From positions 5,828,001 through 5,892,000 of the forward strand of contig CP063166.1 in assembly GCA_016806145.1 (NCBI GenBank): a stretch of 64,000 nucleotides of DNA, in the 5' to 3' direction. The notes beneath the pieces were generated by a model. That model ran no database searches, was not told the origin of the DNA, and saw only the letters and a list, made by a program, of their open reading frames with translations. Source of the DNA: Variovorax paradoxus. GTDB taxonomy: Bacteria > Pseudomonadota > Gammaproteobacteria > Burkholderiales > Burkholderiaceae_C. Positions 25,143-32,953 of the stretch are shown here, in pieces (position 1 is the stretch's first letter; each line of letters opens with the position of its first letter). Both the position numbers and the translations under genes were made by a program.

Positions 25143-25748
25143 TCAGGGCGACGGATCAGGCGCAGCCATCGGATCGTCGGAACGGGTGTCCTGCGGATGT
25201 GTCGGGAACGCGTAGACCCGGTTCCAGAAGATCAGCGGCCGACGTTCGGTCGTGACGAGGTTCTTCACCTCCGCGATGAACAGGCGATGCGTGCCCGCAT
25301 CCGTCGACGACACGACAGTGCAATCGGCGGAGACCGACACGCCGACCATGGCCGGCTCCCGCCGCGCGCCCTCGCCCGGCGCCCACTGCACGCAGGAGAA
25401 GTCGTAGGGTTCGCCGCCGGCGCGCGGACGCCCGGCGAAGTTGTCGGCCACGTGCGCCTGGTCGTGCGCGAGCAGGTGGACGCCGAAGACGCCCGTCTCG
25501 GTGATCGCGCCGCACATGCGGCTGTTCCGGTTGATGCACACCGACACCAGTGGCGGATCGGCCGAGACCGACAGGAAGGAACTGATGGTCAGTGCCATCC
25601 GCTGCCCGTCCACGTTGGTGGTCACCACGCAAACAGGCGAAGCCGCCTGGCGCATCGCGGACAGGAATTCATCTCTCGAAACCGGGTGGAGCTTGTCGTT
25701 CATGCGGGGCACCTCGCGGGTTGCCGGGGAGGGAATCGTCTGAAGCAT
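25143..25748 (-). CDS. Flavin reductase-like protein (FMN-binding, two-component monooxygenase partner)
   Basis: A 201-aa protein of the flavin reductase-like FMN-binding fold (HpaC/HsaB type). It has SAMRQAASPVCVVTTNVDG near the start, the flavin-binding LTISSFLSVSADPPLVSVCINRNS segment and a family-typical GVFGVHLLAHDQ. It would supply reduced flavin to the monooxygenase encoded 27 bases upstream. The ATG at 25748 has CAGGAGAGC before it; an internal ATG at 25703 (GAGGTG upstream) is a possible alternative giving 186 aa. Confidence 0.88.
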   Translation of the reverse strand: MLQTIPSPATREVPRMNDKLHPVSRDEFLSAMRQAASPVCVVTTNVDGQRMALTISSFLSVSADPPLVSVCINRNSRMCGAITETGVFGVHLLAHDQAHVADNFAGRPRAGGEPYDFSCVQWAPGEGARREPAMVGVSVSADCTVVSSTDAGTHRLFIAEVKNLVTTERRPLIFWNRVYAFPTHPQDTRSDDPMAAPDPSP

Positions 25749-25775
25749 TTCGCTCTCCTGGGGTATTGGGGGTCG

Positions 25776-26981
25776 TCAGTCGTCGAGGGCTTCGACGCCG
25801 CAGGGCAGGCCCAGCAGCACGCGACCGTAGGTCGACGCGTTGACGTCCCAGTTCTGGGTGATGTGCCGATTAGCGACGGTGATGTCCGAGACCGCGCGGG
25901 ACAGCGGGTTGCGCTCGTAGATCACGCCGCCGCCGCCGGCGTCGAGCACCAGGTTCACCGCCGAGGAGGCCAGCTTGCCGGCGTAGGTAGCCATCGCACG
26001 CCAGCGCGTGCGATCCTCGACCGTCGAACTGCGACCGCTCCTGAACAACGCTTCCGCCTGCTCGAGCGTCGAATAGATGATCTGGCGGGCGGCCATCACC
26101 GCGGCCTGGGCCTCGGCCACCTTCACCTGCTGGGTCGTGTAGGCGGAAATGTTGCTGCCCGACATCGTGGAAGCACGCTGACGTGCGTTCCCGATGTAGC
26201 TCTCCACCGCGGCCTCCGCGATGCCGAGCGCCGCGCAGCCGATGTAGCAGCCAAACAGAGCGTAAAGCGGCACCCTGAACTGCCAGCTCTTGTTGACCTC
26301 GGCACCGGGGCTGTCTCCATAGCCCTTGAGGTCATGCATCGAGACGACCCTGTGGTCGGGCACGAAGATGTCCTTCAACTGGCAGTCCTGGCTCGAGGAG
26401 CCGCGCAGGCCGATCGTGTACCAGGTATCGAGAATGGTGACCTGATCCTTCGGCAGGACGAAGTGGAACTCCTTCGGCTTGCCGTCGACCACGCAGTCAC
26501 CCGTGAAGATGATCCAGTCGGCGATCTCGCAGCCGCTCACGAAGGGCCAGCGGCCCGAGAGCGCGAAGCCGCCGTCGACCTTCACCGCCTTGCCGATGCC
26601 GGGGATCAGGATCCCGCTCACGAGCGCATCCGGCATCGCGCCCCAGATCTCGTCCTGTGCGCGCTCCGACCAGTTCGCAAGCATCAGGTTGTGCTGGATG
26701 TTCTGCGCCATGATCCACGCCGTCGAGCCGCAGCCGCGACCGAACGCTCGCAGGATGTCGGCGCCTTCGGTCAGGCTGCCCTCCGCGCCACCGTAGCGTT
26801 TCGGTTGCCACAGCCGTGCGACGCCGGCGTCTTTCATGCGCTGGCGAACCGCTTCGGGCGGCCGGCGCAATGCGTTGGTCTCCTGTGACTTTTCGCGCAG
26901 GAAGGGAATCATGGCTTCGGCTTCGGCGATGAGATCGCTGGCGTTCAGCGCGGTCCGGGGGGCTTCGAGAACTGTTTCCAT
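25776..26981 (-). CDS. Flavin-dependent monooxygenase, acyl-CoA dehydrogenase fold (HsaA/HpaB-like)
   Basis: A 401-aa group D flavin monooxygenase with the acyl-CoA dehydrogenase fold. Features include the N-terminal helical domain, GCGSTAWIMAQNIQHN (residues about 83-98), the middle beta domain (FALSGRWPFVSGCEIADWIIFTG) and the C-terminal four-helix bundle. There is no YEGT-type catalytic glutamate motif as in true acyl-CoA dehydrogenases, which supports the oxygenase assignment. The ATG at 26981 has AAGGA upstream. With the reductase it forms a two-component hydroxylase, typical for phenols, steroids, indoles or other ring compounds. Confidence 0.86.
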   Translation of the reverse strand: METVLEAPRTALNASDLIAEAEAMIPFLREKSQETNALRRPPEAVRQRMKDAGVARLWQPKRYGGAEGSLTEGADILRAFGRGCGSTAWIMAQNIQHNLMLANWSERAQDEIWGAMPDALVSGILIPGIGKAVKVDGGFALSGRWPFVSGCEIADWIIFTGDCVVDGKPKEFHFVLPKDQVTILDTWYTIGLRGSSSQDCQLKDIFVPDHRVVSMHDLKGYGDSPGAEVNKSWQFRVPLYALFGCYIGCAALGIAEAAVESYIGNARQRASTMSGSNISAYTTQQVKVAEAQAAVMAARQIIYSTLEQAEALFRSGRSSTVEDRTRWRAMATYAGKLASSAVNLVLDAGGGGVIYERNPLSRAVSDITVANRHITQNWDVNASTYGRVLLGLPCGVEALDD

Positions 26982-27028
26982 GGCGGGGTCCTTGATGAGA
27001 TGTGGCTGTGGTTCCGAGGGGGTCTTGT

Positions 27029-27523
27029 TCACTGATCGGCTCGATCCGCATCGGCGGTCGCGGTCATCTGCAACTCCTGCGCCGCAGCCTGCGATCTGCG
27101 CGGCTCCGCGGCGGGGAAGTTCATTTCGATCGTCAGGCCCGAAGGGTCGACGAAGAACAACTGACGCAGGCCGAGACCAGGAAGCGTGCGGTCGCGGTAC
27201 TGGATGCCAGACCGCGCGAGCCGCTGGCAGAAATCTTCGGCGTCCGTGGCCAGAAAGGCCAGGTGATCGAGGGCGCCCGTGCCCGTGCCGGCCTCGGCGC
27301 GCTCCCCGAGGTAGTCCGACAGCCCCGTGCCGGCACCGACGGTGCCGATCAGGTGCACCACGCCGAAGTCCGCTTCGTCCCCTCCCTGGTAGAGCCACAG
27401 GCCTGGGAAATCGAGGGGCGGCCGGTAGCCGACCCGAAGGCCCAGAACGTCGACGTAGAACCGGCGGGACGCCTCCAGGTCCGGCGTTCGGACCGAGTAG
27501 TGACCTAGTTTTCTCACTGGCAT
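27029..27523 (-). CDS. VOC-superfamily protein (glyoxalase/dioxygenase-like)
   Basis: A 164-aa one-module-pair vicinal-oxygen-chelate protein. Metal ligands are visible as H8 (LGHYSV), H87 (ALDHLAF) and E133 (LTIEMNF). It is half the length of classic two-domain extradiol dioxygenases, so it is either a small dioxygenase, an isomerase/hydrolase or a binding protein of the pathway. It is the first gene of the minus-strand operon and faces tetR across 292 bases that contain two palindromes. The last 25 residues are low-complexity alanine/glutamine. Confidence 0.83.
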   Translation of the reverse strand: MPVRKLGHYSVRTPDLEASRRFYVDVLGLRVGYRPPLDFPGLWLYQGGDEADFGVVHLIGTVGAGTGLSDYLGERAEAGTGTGALDHLAFLATDAEDFCQRLARSGIQYRDRTLPGLGLRQLFFVDPSGLTIEMNFPAAEPRRSQAAAQELQMTATADADRADQ

Positions 27524-27542
27524 TTGGGCCTCAATACAATTG

Positions 27543-27552
27543 ATTGATCAAT
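27543..27552. promoter_or_regulatory. Palindrome near VOC start (candidate TetR operator)
   Basis: ATTGATCAAT is a perfect 10-bp palindrome in an AT-rich stretch, 20 bases upstream of the VOC gene. It resembles the second site at 27652. Confidence 0.5.
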
Positions 27553-27651
27553 AAACAAAATATCGACATAGCACCTGCCTGGTGCTCGGATTTCTGCTGC
27601 GTCGCACCAACTTAGAACGATCTTCCCTCTGGTGGTGAGATCTGCTTTAAG

Positions 27652-27665
27652 TTATCGATTGATAA
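27652..27665. promoter_or_regulatory. Palindrome in the tetR/VOC intergenic region (candidate TetR operator)
   Basis: TTATCGATTGATAA has five-base arms TTATC/GATAA. It shares GATTGATAA-like sequence with the site at 27543 (GATTGATCAATAA). Two related sites between divergent genes fit TetR-type control. Confidence 0.5.
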
Positions 27666-27815
27666 ATCGTATTACGCAGAGAACGTGCCAGCAAGACCCA
27701 TGAAGATGGTGGAAACCCTATCTCTGCCATCGTTGCCGCGCGGTCGGCGCTCTAAACTCGTCCGCACCACCATCCGCGCCGTCGCGGTTCGCGACTGCGC
27801 TCGTTCCGAGCCGCC

Positions 27816-28598
27816 ATGAAAACCACCGAAGCCGACTCCAGTGCCGCGAAGCCCGCGCCAAAGGCCCGCGCGGCGCGCGAGCCGTCACAAGACGCAGTTC
27901 GCCCGGTCACGCAACGACTTTCGAAGGAAGCGCGCGAGCAGCAGATCGTGCAGAAGTCGATCCAGCTCTTTGCCGAGCGCGGTTTCAGCGTGAGCACGCA
28001 CGACATCGCACGCGCGCTCAAGATCACACAGCCCCTGCTCTACCGCTACTTCCCGACCAAGGAAGCGCTGGTCGACCGCGTGTACGACGAAGTATTCGTA
28101 CGCAAGTGGGACCCCGTGTGGGAGGAGTGGCTGTCCGATAGCGCCCAACCGCTGGCCGACAGGCTCAAGCGCTACCTCAAGGACTACGCCCAGTACATCC
28201 TGCGCAGCGACTGGATCCGCATCTTCATCTCGGCGGGCCTCACCCGGCAGGGCATCAACCAGCGCTACATCGCACGTCTGCGCGAGCATCACTTCAAGGT
28301 GATCGCGCGTGAGATGCGCAAGGCCTACGACATCCCCGAGCCGATCGACGACAACGAGCTCGAGGAAGAGGTCGAACTCATCTGGGCCATGCATTCGGGC
28401 GTGTTCTACATCGGGATGCGCAAATGGGTCTACGCCCTGTCGATTCCCAAGAACCTCGACCGTGTGATCGACATGCGCGTGGACGCCTTCCTGCTCGGCG
28501 CGCCCCAGGTGCTGAAGCTGTCACGAGAAGCTGCCAGGTCAGCCACAAAGGAAGCTGCGTCCGCGGCCGATCTCGTGGGATCAGACACCTCGGCTTAG
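27816..28598 (+). CDS. TetR-family transcriptional regulator
   Basis: A 260-aa TetR regulator. The first about 35 residues are a low-complexity alanine/proline tail. The DNA-binding helices lie at about 40-85 (QKSIQLFAERGFSVSTHDIARALKITQPLLYRYFPTKEALV in two short parts), followed by an all-helical ligand domain. It is divergent from the monooxygenase cluster and should control it, probably as a repressor released by the substrate or an intermediate. A weak terminator follows. Confidence 0.92.
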   Translation: MKTTEADSSAAKPAPKARAAREPSQDAVRPVTQRLSKEAREQQIVQKSIQLFAERGFSVSTHDIARALKITQPLLYRYFPTKEALVDRVYDEVFVRKWDPVWEEWLSDSAQPLADRLKRYLKDYAQYILRSDWIRIFISAGLTRQGINQRYIARLREHHFKVIAREMRKAYDIPEPIDDNELEEEVELIWAMHSGVFYIGMRKWVYALSIPKNLDRVIDMRVDAFLLGAPQVLKLSREAARSATKEAASAADLVGSDTSA

Positions 28599-28637
28599 AA
28601 CCGCATCGAAGCCGCGTCGCCAGTCCCGGAACGCGCC

Positions 28638-28663
28638 CCGCTTCCCAGGCTTGGCGGTTTTTT
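28638..28663 (+). terminator. Weak rho-independent terminator after tetR
   Basis: CCGC (28638-28641) pairs with GCGG (28654-28657) around CTTCCCAGGCTT-like sequence, followed by six T. The stem is short, so confidence is modest. Confidence 0.45.
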
Positions 28664-28674
28664 GCCGCGCCGGC

Positions 28675-29787
28675 CTACCGAACGTCCCAACCCCGCATGC
28701 GCTCCCACGCCCTGCGCATGCCCTCGACCAGCGCATCCATCTGCTCGCCCACCGTGGTCTCCCGCTCGATGCCGAACACGCTCTGGCCGGCCGCCTCGTA
28801 GATCAGGCGCGCGTCGTCGAACTCGTGCATCGAGGCGAACACGTCGCCGGTGAGCGCCTGCTGCAGCGGCATGCCCAGCGGCACCGGCGCGCCGGGCTCG
28901 TTCCAGGCATCGATCCAGTCGCTGCGCACCACGCGGCAGGGCTTGCCGCTGTGGGCGCGCGTGATCAGGGTGTCCTCGCTGCCGCTGGCGATGAGCCGTT
29001 GCAGCAGCGCGGGTGGCGTGTGGTTCTCCTTCGCGCCCATCCACAAGGTGCCGAGCCACGCGCCCTGCGCGCCCATGCCCAGCACGCCCAGCACCTGCGC
29101 GCCGGTGGCGATGCCGCCGGCCGCCAGCACCGGCACCTCGCCGGCTTCGGCGATGACCTGCGGCAGCAGCGACAGCGTGCCGACCGTGCCGGTGTGGCCG
29201 CCCGCGTCGTAGCCCTGCGCCACCAGCACCTCCACGCCCATGTCGAGCGCCTTGCGCGCATGCCGCACCGAGCCGACCAGCGAGAAGGTGAGCTTGCCGC
29301 GCGCCTTCGCGCGCTCGATGAGGTCGGCGCGCAGGCCGATGGCCGTGGCCACGCCGCGCGCGTCGGAATCGAGCACGGCCTCGATCTGCGCATCGAACAG
29401 CGCCCGGGTGCGCACCTGGCTCGTGAAGAAGCTGGGCCGCTGCGGCGGCTTCACCTGGAAGCGGTCGCGCAGGCCATCGACGAAGGCCACGTGCGGCGCG
29501 GGAAGTTGCGCGCGCACGCTCTCGATGCTCGCGGCCTCGTCGGGCACCTGCGAGGGCAGCATCAGGTCGATGCCCCAGGGCAGGCCCGCCATGCGTTCGC
29601 TGGCCTCGGCCAGGATGTGCGGGATCTCGTGCGGCAGCTCGCGCGCGAGTCCCAGCACCGGGAAGCCGCCCGCCCGCGCGATGGCGGCGCAGACGTCCAC
29701 CGAGTGCGAGAAGCCGAAGATCGGATGGCGGATGCCCAGCCGCTCGCACAGCGGCGGCCGCACGGGCGATGGGCGCGCGGCGCTCAT
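28675..29787 (-). CDS. Nitronate monooxygenase-like (2-nitropropane dioxygenase family) protein
   Basis: A 370-aa FMN-dependent TIM-barrel protein of the NMO/IMP-dehydrogenase-related family. It shows the LGIRHPIFGFSHSV start, VAQGYDAGGHTGTVGTLSLLPQV (phosphate/FMN region with the conserved H in GGHTG) and VLAAGGIATGAQVLGVLGMGAQGAWLGT near the C-terminal barrel end. Members oxidise nitronates or act as enoyl/quinone oxidoreductases. The ATG at 29787 overlaps the stop of the receptor gene (ATGA), so it ends the iclR-acyl-CoA dehydrogenase-receptor operon. The true substrate is unknown. Confidence 0.87.
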   Translation of the reverse strand: MSAARPSPVRPPLCERLGIRHPIFGFSHSVDVCAAIARAGGFPVLGLARELPHEIPHILAEASERMAGLPWGIDLMLPSQVPDEAASIESVRAQLPAPHVAFVDGLRDRFQVKPPQRPSFFTSQVRTRALFDAQIEAVLDSDARGVATAIGLRADLIERAKARGKLTFSLVGSVRHARKALDMGVEVLVAQGYDAGGHTGTVGTLSLLPQVIAEAGEVPVLAAGGIATGAQVLGVLGMGAQGAWLGTLWMGAKENHTPPALLQRLIASGSEDTLITRAHSGKPCRVVRSDWIDAWNEPGAPVPLGMPLQQALTGDVFASMHEFDDARLIYEAAGQSVFGIERETTVGEQMDALVEGMRRAWERMRGWDVR

Positions 29788-30764
29788 TGCGCTTCGATGC
29801 CCGCGGTCTTGATGACCTTGCTCCACTTGTCGTATTCGCTCGCGATGAAGGCGTCGAACTGCTTCGGCCCCCGCGGCGCCACCTCGAGGCCGAGCACGTC
29901 GAGCTTGGGCTTCATCGCGGGATCGGCCAGGATCTCGGCCACGTCGGCCGACAGCCTGGCGACGATGGCGTCGGGCGTCTTCACCGGCGCGACGAAGCCG
30001 AACCACGTGCCCACGTCGTAGCCCTTCAGGCCCGTGGCCTCCGCCACCGTGGGCGTGTCGGGCAAGGCGGCGGAGCGCTTGCTCGTGGTGACGGCCAGCG
30101 GCCGCAGCTTGCCGGTCTTGATGTGCGGCACGGCCAGCGCCACGGTCAGCGGCATCATCGTCACGCGGCCCGCGAGCAGGTCGCCGAGCGCATCGGGCTG
30201 GCCGCGATAGGGCACGTGCGTGAGCTTGATCTCCGCGCTCTGCGCCAGCAGTTCGCCCGACAGGTGGTTGGAGGTGCCCACGCCGGCCGTCGCGTAGGTC
30301 AGCGGCGGATTGGCCTTCTTCGCCATCGCGACCAGCTCCGCCATGGTCTTGGCGGGCACCTCGGTCGGCACCACGAACACGTTGGGGATCACGCCGAAGC
30401 CCTCGATGGCGCGGAAGTCGCGCACGGGATTCCACGCCACGCCCTTGATGAGGCTCGGCGTCACCGCGTGGCCGGGGCTCACGCACAGCAGCGTGTAGCC
30501 GTCGGGCGCGGCCTTGGCCACGTAGTCGGTTCCGATCGAGCCGCCGGCACCGGTCCGGTTCTCGACGATGACGGGCTGGCCGTACTTGGCCGACAGCCGC
30601 TCGCCCACCAGCCGCGCGATCGAGTCGACCACGCCCCCGGCGGTGAACGGCACGATGATGCGGATCGGCTTGCTCGGGTAGTCGCCCTGCGCGAACGCGG
30701 GCGCGGTCATTGCCAGGGACTGGACGGCGAAGAGCGCGGCCAGCAGGGTGCCTTTGAGGGTCAT
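29784..30764 (-). CDS. Bug-family (TctC-like) periplasmic receptor, orphan
   Basis: A 326-aa periplasmic binding protein with a signal peptide at 1-25 (cleavage after APAFA) and typical Bug signatures: YPSKPIRIIVPFTAGGVVDSIARLV and VENRTGAGGSIGTDYVAKAAPDGYTLL. No TctA or TctB gene lies beside it, as is common for Bug proteins in Burkholderiales, so it may dock to a permease elsewhere or serve in sensing. It lies 40 bases after an acyl-CoA dehydrogenase, and the operon is likely under the IclR operator at 32872. Confidence 0.93.
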   Translation of the reverse strand: MTLKGTLLAALFAVQSLAMTAPAFAQGDYPSKPIRIIVPFTAGGVVDSIARLVGERLSAKYGQPVIVENRTGAGGSIGTDYVAKAAPDGYTLLCVSPGHAVTPSLIKGVAWNPVRDFRAIEGFGVIPNVFVVPTEVPAKTMAELVAMAKKANPPLTYATAGVGTSNHLSGELLAQSAEIKLTHVPYRGQPDALGDLLAGRVTMMPLTVALAVPHIKTGKLRPLAVTTSKRSAALPDTPTVAEATGLKGYDVGTWFGFVAPVKTPDAIVARLSADVAEILADPAMKPKLDVLGLEVAPRGPKQFDAFIASEYDKWSKVIKTAGIEAQ

Positions 30765-30804
30765 GGGTTGTCTCCGTTGATGATGGCTGGCGCGCGCCGC
30801 CGGT

Positions 30805-31965
30805 TCAGGTCTGGTGCCCGGCTCGTGCCATGGTGCGGCGCGCGATATTGGTGAGGTGGATCTGGCTCGTGCCTTCGTAGAGGCGGAACAGCCGCACGTC
30901 GCGGTAGAAGCGCTCGGCCACGTTGTCGTTGATGTAGCCGCCGCCGCCGAAGACCTGCACCGCGCGGTCGGCCACGCGGCCGCACATCTCGGAGGCGAAC
31001 AGCTTGCACATCGAGGCCTCCATGGTCACGTCGGCGCCGTCGTCGCGCTTGCGCGCCGTCTCCAGCAGCAGCGCGCGCGCGGCATGCACTTCGGTGTTGC
31101 TCTCGGCGATCATCTGCTGCACCAGCTGGAACTCGCCGATGGCCTGGCCGAACTGCCGGCGCGACGCGGCGCGCGCCACCATCTCGTCGACCAGCCGGAT
31201 GGCCGGCCCGATGCACAGCCCCGCGAGGTTGATGCGCTGCTTGTTCAGCGCCTTCATCGCGGTCTTGAAGCCCAGGCCCGGCACGCCGCCGACGATGGCC
31301 GATGCGTGCACGCGGCAGCCCTCGAGGATCACCTCGCCGACCGGCGAGCCATGCTGGCCCATCTTGCGATAGCCCGCGGGCGTCGAGAGGCCGGGCGTGT
31401 CGCGCTCGACCAGGAAGGCCGTGATGCCGGCCGCGCCCCTGGCCTGCGGATCGGTGCGCGCAAACACGGTGAACAGGCCGGCGATGGGCGCGTTGGTGAT
31501 GAAGCACTTGCGGCCCGTGATGCGGTAGTGGTCGCCATCGCGCACGGCCACGGTCCGCTGCGCGGTGGCGTCGGAACCGGCCTCGGGCTCGGTGAGCGCG
31601 AAGCAGCCCGTGAGGCGGCCGCTGGCCAGCTCGGGCAGCCAGCGCTGCTTCTGCTCGGGCGTGCCGTCGACCACCAGCGACTCGGACGCGATGCCCGTAT
31701 TGCCGCCGAAGCGCGCGCGGAAGGTGGTGGCGGCCTGCGAGACCTCCATGTTCACCAGCGACAGTTCCTCGCTCGTGAGCCCCGCCCCGCCGTACGGCTC
31801 GGGAATGCTGTGGCCGAACAGGCCCAGCGCGCGCATGCGCTCGACCACGGGCTCGGGGATCAGGTCGTCGCGGTCGACCTCGGCCTCGATGGGCATGCAT
31901 TCGTTGCGGATGAAGTCGCGGACTTCGGCGAGCAGGGCATTGAATTTTTCGGGGTTGCGGATCAT
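30805..31965 (-). CDS. Acyl-CoA dehydrogenase
   Basis: A 386-aa FAD-dependent acyl-CoA dehydrogenase. It contains CFALTEPEAGSDA (FAD-binding region, about 122-134), a KCFITNAPIAG segment, and the C-terminal R-x-YEGTSQI motif with E364 as likely base. Length and motif order are standard for short/medium-chain-type enzymes. It starts 26 bases after iclR and is co-transcribed with it. The substrate is unknown; the neighbouring CoA-transferase family genes suggest an acid activated by CoA transfer. Confidence 0.94.
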   Translation of the reverse strand: MIRNPEKFNALLAEVRDFIRNECMPIEAEVDRDDLIPEPVVERMRALGLFGHSIPEPYGGAGLTSEELSLVNMEVSQAATTFRARFGGNTGIASESLVVDGTPEQKQRWLPELASGRLTGCFALTEPEAGSDATAQRTVAVRDGDHYRITGRKCFITNAPIAGLFTVFARTDPQARGAAGITAFLVERDTPGLSTPAGYRKMGQHGSPVGEVILEGCRVHASAIVGGVPGLGFKTAMKALNKQRINLAGLCIGPAIRLVDEMVARAASRRQFGQAIGEFQLVQQMIAESNTEVHAARALLLETARKRDDGADVTMEASMCKLFASEMCGRVADRAVQVFGGGGYINDNVAERFYRDVRLFRLYEGTSQIHLTNIARRTMARAGHQT

Positions 31966-31990
31966 GGGTTCGAACTCGTCGTTTTTCGGT

Positions 31991-32830
31991 TCAGCGCAGG
32001 CCCTGCGCGGTTTCGAGCTGGCGCACGGCATCGAGCAGCAGCGGCGCGACCTTGCGTTCCATGCGCTCGCCGGGCGAGCGGTAGGTGGCGAGCGTGCAGT
32101 TCATCGCCAGCGGCGTTTCGCGCGGCGGCACGCGCACGGGCACGGCGACGGCATGGATGTCCTTCTTCCAGTCGCCGCGCGAGTGGCAGAAGCCGCGCGC
32201 GGCAAAGAGCTTCTGGTCGGCTTCCCACGCGGGCCGCAATTGCTGGAACAGCGCCGCGTCCTGCAGCCGCAGCCGGTTGAGGATGGCCGAGCGCTCCGGT
32301 GCCGTGCAGGCCAGCATCAGCGCGCGGCCGATCGCCGCGGCCAGCAGCGGGCGCGTGCTGCCGATGTCGGGCATGTGGGTGTTGGTGTTGTCGGTGCGGA
32401 TGGTGTCGACGTAGACCACGTCGGAGCGGTCGCGCATGCCCAGGTTGACCGAGCAGCCCGTCTCGCGCGCCAGCCTTTCCATGATGGGCCGCGCGACCTG
32501 GCGCACCTGCATGCTGGCCAGCAGCGGGTAGCCCAGCGACAGCACGCCGGGCCCGAGCCTGTACTTCTGCGTGGCGCCGTCGCGGCTCAGGTAGCCCAGC
32601 AAGGTGAGCGTGTAGGTGATGCGCGAGACCGTGGGCTTGGGCAGCCCGCTGCGGTCCGAGATCTCGCGGTTGCCGAGCACCGGGTCGGCGCTGGTGAACA
32701 CGCGCAGCACTTCCATGCCGCGCGCCAGGTTCATCGAGAACTGGCGGTCGGCAGTGAGGTCGTGCGGATCGACGAGACCCGGGAGCGCGATGCTTGTCAT
32801 GCGGGAGGAGGAGCGCGGTGGTGTGGGCAT
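31991..32830 (-). CDS. IclR-family transcriptional regulator
   Basis: A 279-aa IclR regulator with a winged helix at about 34-90 (NLARGMEVLRVFTSADPVLGN... LPKPTVSRITYTLTLLGYL) and a GAF-like effector domain (about 100-270, with DTIRTDNTNTHMPDIGSTRPLLAAAIGRA). I chose the ATG at 32830; an ATG ten codons later is also possible, and neither has a clear ribosome site. It is divergent from a CoA-transferase family gene. Forty-one bases upstream lies a perfect 19-bp palindrome that is repeated at 35491, so this protein probably controls both divergent promoter pairs. Confidence 0.92.
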   Translation of the reverse strand: MPTPPRSSSRMTSIALPGLVDPHDLTADRQFSMNLARGMEVLRVFTSADPVLGNREISDRSGLPKPTVSRITYTLTLLGYLSRDGATQKYRLGPGVLSLGYPLLASMQVRQVARPIMERLARETGCSVNLGMRDRSDVVYVDTIRTDNTNTHMPDIGSTRPLLAAAIGRALMLACTAPERSAILNRLRLQDAALFQQLRPAWEADQKLFAARGFCHSRGDWKKDIHAVAVPVRVPPRETPLAMNCTLATYRSPGERMERKVAPLLLDAVRQLETAQGLR

Positions 32831-32871
32831 GATTGGCCGTTCGAAATGGGGCGTCAATGAAACGCGGCAGG

Positions 32872-32890
32872 TGTTTCGCTGTGCGAAACA
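32872..32890. promoter_or_regulatory. Candidate IclR operator, site 1
   Basis: TGTTTCGCTGTGCGAAACA is a perfect palindrome with 8-base arms and a 3-base centre. It lies 41 bases from the iclR start and 63 bases from the CoA-transferase family start. The same TGTTTCG-N5-CGAAACA recurs at 35491-35509. Confidence 0.75.
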
Positions 32891-32953
32891 GCGATTGTTG
32901 GCCCGCGCGGCGTCTGGCAAAACCGGCTCGTACCCGGAGCCCTTCGCCCCGGC

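Noticed and set aside
27029..27523. Extradiol ring-cleavage dioxygenase
   Set aside because: The protein is 164 aa with one set of ligands, whereas classic enzymes have two domains and about 290 aa. I kept the broader VOC assignment.
30805..31965. Frameshift or fusion between the acyl-CoA dehydrogenase and upstream sequence
   Set aside because: The longer reading before the ATG at 31965 overlaps the iclR gene end and has no family character; the dehydrogenase is full length from 31965.
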